In this document: positions 59,770 to 64,000 of the stretch, piece after piece
Numbering within the stretch: the first letter of the stretch is position 1
Layout of the letters: each line of letters opens with the position of its first letter
DNA from: Undaria pinnatifida
Lineage: Eukaryota; Sar; Phaeophyceae; Laminariales; Alariaceae
Assembly: GCA_012845835.1 (NCBI GenBank)
Contig: JABAKD010000011.1
Coordinates: forward strand, 5,877,730-5,941,729
Direction: 5' to 3'
DNA length: 64,000 bases
Notes under the pieces: model-generated
What the model was told of the DNA's origin: nothing
What the model saw: only the letters and a program-made list of their open reading frames with translations
Databases searched by the model: none
Position numbers and translations under genes: made by a program

Positions 59770-61295
59770 GGGAAAAACGTTTTCCGAAAAACAAACAACC
59801 CAAGGAGGTACACGCATATATCACAGCTGACGCAATTCATGCCTCCACCAGAAACATATAAAAGTGAAATCGGGAGTCAGTCTACGATACATAGGCTTTG
59901 CCAACTCAGAGGTTGAGGTTTGCCGTGCCGTTTGCTCGAGATCATGCATGCTCCACAGAACGAGCGACAGCAGTATGCAACTGCACCTGACGCTCGCTCT
60001 AGCAAGAAGCGAGCGGCTGTCGATGCTGATGATGTGGACCTAGCGCAGCACAACAGGAACAAATCAAACCAACATCGATTGCTATTGCTGCATTGCACCA
60101 AAATAATGCACAGGAAACCACCCATAGGGACTCGTACCTCCCATCGCGGTGTTCCTTCCGACCCTCTCCCAAGCACTCATCGCCGAGGGCACGGCAGCGC
60201 TATGCTCAGCCATCGAAGCCACCAGCTGTTTTTCCTTCATAGGTTCTTCCTCCGCCATGCCTTGCCAGCTCGCGTTATTGAGTTGTGCTGGTTGCTGGTT
60301 TGTCTAAAACAGATGATGAATTGATAAATTGTGAAAGAACGTTGCACGAGCGGTGTGGTTCCAGGATTTGAAAAGATTGACCCACAGATCAAAAGCTACT
60401 GCTACACACGTGCAAAGTTAGCACTACGCCTTGGTAGAACAGGAGCATAGCAATCTGAGAACCCAAGCAGTAGCCGATTCTGTGCCCTACATCCTACAAA
60501 CGAGCAGCTGCCAACACGCAGCGATACACGAACCTCCCCACCGATAGATTTCAAGAGGTGCGGCGGAACCTCTCACGACGCTCAAAACGCGCGAAAGTAG
60601 AAACAAATTAGAGAGGTGCCGGCGGCGATACCCCTCTCACAGCACCCGAACTTCAACACGACGCTCAGACGCGCGGGAGGTAGAACCTATTGCCACGAAC
60701 TCGGCACAGGAAGTAGTAGTAGATTTACACAGGTAGGACAAAGGCCTAGCGCCCAGCCGCAGAAAGCAGGTCCCAAAAACACCAGAAACAGCGGTTGATT
60801 GGGTATTGCGAAATCCACGTTTTTTTTGTGCGAAAACGTGCTCAAACGCAGATAGCACACGCTTAGTTTCCCTGAGGCGAATTGCCATGGTGCGTAGCGT
60901 GCGAGATGGGCTGCGCTCTTGGGGTTGCGTGGCACTTTGAATTGTTCAGCATAGTGCACTACACGTTGTTGAATCGTCGATGGCGTGATCGGTGTTGGTG
61001 CATGCAGCATCTTTTCTTGTTTGTAAAAATTGAAAAACGTCAGCTGTGTAAAAAAAAAAGACTCTCCTCCAACATTAATATGACAGCAGCAGCAGCAGCA
61101 GCAGTAGTAGGTTGCGCCGCATTTTGCTGCGAAGTTTTTTTTCGAGGCATTTTTTTGGGGTCGAATATCTTCTCTTCTTTTCTATATAGATAGGGCCGAA
61201 ATCGACACGAATGTCATGTACTGCTAATAGTACCAGGTATTGGATAGTCACATGTACCAGGTATTCGTTGTTTTTTTTTTTTCCCTCGCTTTCTC
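59770..61295. other. Unassigned region
   Basis: An open frame at 59944-60310 starts Met-His-Ala-Pro-Gln-Asn and has plausible codons for ~45 residues (SSKKRAAVDADDVDLAQHN) but no recognisable domain. A CAG run lies at 61085-61105. No gene is called. Confidence 0.35.
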
Positions 61296-62010
61296 TTGCT
61301 TAAACGCCCCACCTAATATCGAAACCCGCCAGAGTAATAAGCACTTCCACGCCCTGGATATCGCCTCGTTATCGTTTTAGAGCCGTCCATGCCGCTCGCT
61401 GCTGCAATTTCCACCCACCCCCGCCCCCAACGCCCCCTCCTTCCCCACCACCCGCACCATCGCCTAGACCGAGCACCACGCGTATAGCAAACCCCTACAT
61501 CTACGCGACCTAAAGCCCTCCCCCCTCGCCCCCCGCCCCCCGCCCCCCTCGCCCCCCGCCCCCCGCCCCCCCCCGCCACATTCCCCCCCCCTCCCCCACA
61601 AAAAATATTTATAGTTTCCAGGCACAAATTGACCTACCCCACCCGTCCCCTCCCCCCCCCTTCCCCCCTCCCGCCCCCCTTTTGATCAAAACCAGGCCCC
61701 CACGTCCTTCAAAACTCCGCCCTCCCCTCACCGGATATTCGACTTTAAGGATTCACTTGATAAACTGATGCATTTCCTTCCACAGCTGTCAGATTTTGTC
61801 CCCCTCAGAAACGGGTTTTTTTATAGTTTCCGCGCACAGACTGCCTAACATCACCCTGTTGACCCTGATAGCTACACTGTGGTTGCAAGGGGAGTCGCCG
61901 ACCTATATCTTTAAATGAGGACACACAACCCGTGATACGCGCGATCAGAGTATCACACACAGCTTGCAAAGATGAGTTTTGGCAAAATATTCGATCTCAC
62001 AGCTGGAAAG
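61296..62010 (-). repeat. Dispersed repeat family R4, long inverted copy
   Basis: On the minus strand this aligns with the window start and with 20110-20460, in order: 'gcaaagatgag' / 'gatactccgatc', 'gtagctatcagggtcaacag', 'gcgcggaaactata', 'ggacgtgggggcc'. It includes a strongly C-rich block (61410-61680). This is the most complete copy. Confidence 0.65.
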
Positions 62011-62109
62011 TGTATATTAATTTTTACAATATCATCAGCTAGCTGCTGCTGGGACGTAAAGAACTTAATAAAAAGTTCATTTTTCGAAATTCTTAATACA
62101 ACGTGTTCC

Positions 62110-63400
62110 CAATTGGAAACATCACCGCCTCTGGAGGGTGAAATGACCCTCTTCCAGGGGGTTTAGGGGTCGGCAACCCTTTAGGTCCTTGAAAATACAC
62201 CCCTCTCTCCAGAGGGCTAGACTATTTATGTACATCACAACTCCAACTCTCAAGCGGGGATGTACCCCCTGAAACCCTCGAGAGGGTGGAGCCCAAACAC
62301 CCTCTGCCGGCCGTGGATGGTTTAGCTATATGCAAGAAACCCTGAAACGGAGGTATGGACACCCCACCCTCTTTAGAGGACGAGACGAACGACCGCTCCA
62401 GAGGCAATTTTTCTCTGTAACCCGCCTTCAGCGGGGAGGCACATGTGTGAAGCCCTCCAGATGGCGAGCGTAAGCCGCACTCTATATATAGACGGTTATG
62501 CTACGGAGAAAAAAAACTCCAGCGCGGCTATGAACAGGTCAAGCCCCTCTTCTTCTTGCGGGCTGCGAGTCGAATGTACACCAGTCTGGAATGTACCGTA
62601 GAGGGTTTCGCTTTTATTTTTTCCTCTCCGGCGGGGAAGCCGTCAAGAGGGTGGCCCAAACTCACTCTCCAGACTCTTGAGGAAGAATTGACCCTGGGCG
62701 TACTCCCGAGATCTTCAAAGGGGTAAATATGAATCACCCTCTAGAGGGTGGCGAGTACGAAAGAAACGGCCTCCAGAGGGGTTTCGCATTATATTCACCC
62801 CTCTGTAATTTAATATATAAAGAGTACCTCTCTGTTAGTGTAGAGGGCGAGACGAACGAAAACTGAAGGGACTTACGTACACGTGAAGATCTCCAGAGGG
62901 TCAGCGTAAACCACGCTCTGCAGGAACGCTAAAGTAACCCTCCATCGGGGGGGCGTACCCCGCCCCGCAAAAAAAAAAGAAGGTTCATTTGCAACGCCCC
63001 TTTCATTAAAACCTTTCAGCGAAACATGATGTACACAACAATTCAACGCGAAACCCTCCAAGAGGTGGAACCTCGCAGAAGCATGCCCTCAATTGTCAGA
63101 GGGTCGCACATTGTATTCAAAAACAAAACACTTTAGCGTGGAAGCCCTCTCCAGAGAAAAGCTGCAAAATAAACTAAAACAAATAGAGAGGGTATTGGCG
63201 TATCAAATCACCCCCTCCAGCTTGTGACAAATATGTAGTCCTGTGAAACACACTGTGGAACACACACTCCACCAGCGTGAAAAAAGAAGCACCTTTATAG
63301 ATACGCACGAGAGGGGTAGAGGTATATTATGTACTCAACCCTCCAGCCGAGATAGGCCTGTGAAACCCTCTCCAGAGGGTGGAACGAAAACGCAGTCTAT
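62110..63400. repeat. CCCTCTCCAGAGGG palindrome cluster
   Basis: More than twenty variants of ACCCTC-(n0-4)-GAGGGT, whole or half, occur every 30-80 bp. Examples are 62275 (ccctcgagaggg), 62736 (caccctctagagggtg) and 63362 (aaccctctccagagggtgg). Sequence between them is unique and non-coding. No flanking inverted ends were found inside the window. Confidence 0.75.
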
Positions 63401-64000
63401 CTAGATGGATAGGCTACACGCAGCATGGTCGGTTTCATACGTCAGGCCGTGCGCCGGTACACACTGGCGCACTTTTGTCGTTCATCAAAATGTCGCCATG
63501 CGCTCGATTTGCTGGAGGCAATGTGCAGCTTGCCGCACATCTATCTGAAGTTTTGAGAGCCGCGCCTTTCTTTCGCCACAGGCTCAACACAACGTGCGCG
63601 CCGGTCTGCCAAACAATATATTGGGACCCCGTTTCGCCGCAGGGCGAAATCAAATTTAATTTGAGGTATTTTTTTGCGACACAGGCGAAAGCTGTCGAGG
63701 CACCTTTTGCCGTGCTTCTGGACAGATTCATGCCTACCACAGAAGGTATCAGAGCGGGTCGCCGCTTATGAATGGCGGGGGATATGGCCTATTGGATATC
63801 CCTGCATTTCGCCGTTGCCGCCCTCAGCCGGCTTTGGTGTTGGTGTGACGTGGTACGAGTGCTTGCGACCAAATAATCGGGGGCACGGCAGGTGCAGGGA
63901 CAGGTATAGCGGGGCAAACAAACTTTTTTGTATGTAGGTTTTGTGTTTTAGCTAGCTAGATGGAATCTGGGTGGAGTAACGTCTCGTCAACCCCCGTTGA
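63401..64000. other. Unassigned right end
   Basis: Both strands are open for ~100 codons between 63435 and 63770 with moderately coding-like composition. No domain is recognised and the window ends soon after. Confidence 0.3.

Larger units (their letters stand above)
1752..61263. promoter_or_regulatory. Dispersed 9-bp palindrome TACCWGGTA, 17 sites
   Basis: Exact sites start at 1752, 7089, 9312, 11295, 20091, 23206, 30095, 41450, 51343, 53050, 53876, 55096, 58156, 59589, 59596, 61231 and 61255. One-mismatch forms occur at 881, 1940, 9499, 11664, 26891, 28973, 45545, 47806 and 57229 among others. Sites do not share longer flanks. Function is unknown; listed here because no repeat family explains it. 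Confidence 0.6.

Noticed and set aside
59920-60324. Plus-strand open frame starting Met-Pro-Cys-Arg
   Set aside because: A 45-residue patch looks coding but there is no domain, splice context or second line of evidence.

Overview
The window looks like nuclear DNA of a stramenopile, most likely a brown alga (genus not determinable). It holds a few widely spaced, multi-exon, GC-rich genes whose proteins are full of Gly/Ala/Ser/Gln runs. Their long introns are packed with simple repeats, small transposons and SINEs. There is no operon structure, ribosome-binding site, rRNA, complete tRNA or CRISPR array. The taxon is an inference from gene style; the gene identities come from protein motifs. || Layout. 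1-3300: SINE and LTR-mini-element copies. 3319-3801 (-): first exon of an unknown single-pass membrane protein. 5001-16329 (+): a four-exon gene for dynactin subunit 4 (p62, DCTN4), whose splice phases can be joined exactly; its introns carry a hAT-like element, SINEs and GC-rich repeats. 16330-31900: repeat-dominated, with a 342-bp tandem array beside a decayed OTU-protease plus PIF1-helicase fragment (Helitron-like), an LTR mini-element and SINEs. 31933-37188 (+): a two-exon CXC-domain (tesmin/TSO1/LIN54-like) regulator, preceded by CCCAT satellite DNA in which its first exon has been copied twice. 37200-45900: minisatellites and small repeats. 45926-54408 (-): three internal/terminal exons, all joined at phase 1, of a small Gly/Ala-rich membrane protein resembling the Tim17/22/23 fold; one intron contains a complete 2.3-kb hAT-like element with its own putative small gene. 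54400-64000: SINEs, two further TIR elements, and a 1.3-kb cluster of CCCTC/GAGGG palindromes. || The recognisable host genes are unrelated housekeeping or regulatory functions (dynein-dynactin transport, cell-cycle or developmental transcription, an organelle-type membrane protein) and do not form a system. The most unusual content is non-genic. A 9-bp palindrome, TACCWGGTA, occurs 17 times exactly where about 0.5 is expected. Two elements with perfect 8-bp target duplications have ends built from arrays of 40-50-bp hairpin repeats. There is also a ~90-bp piggyBac-type MITE family with TTAA ends, and a TRIM-like element with an internal tRNA-like promoter. All counts were made by eye.
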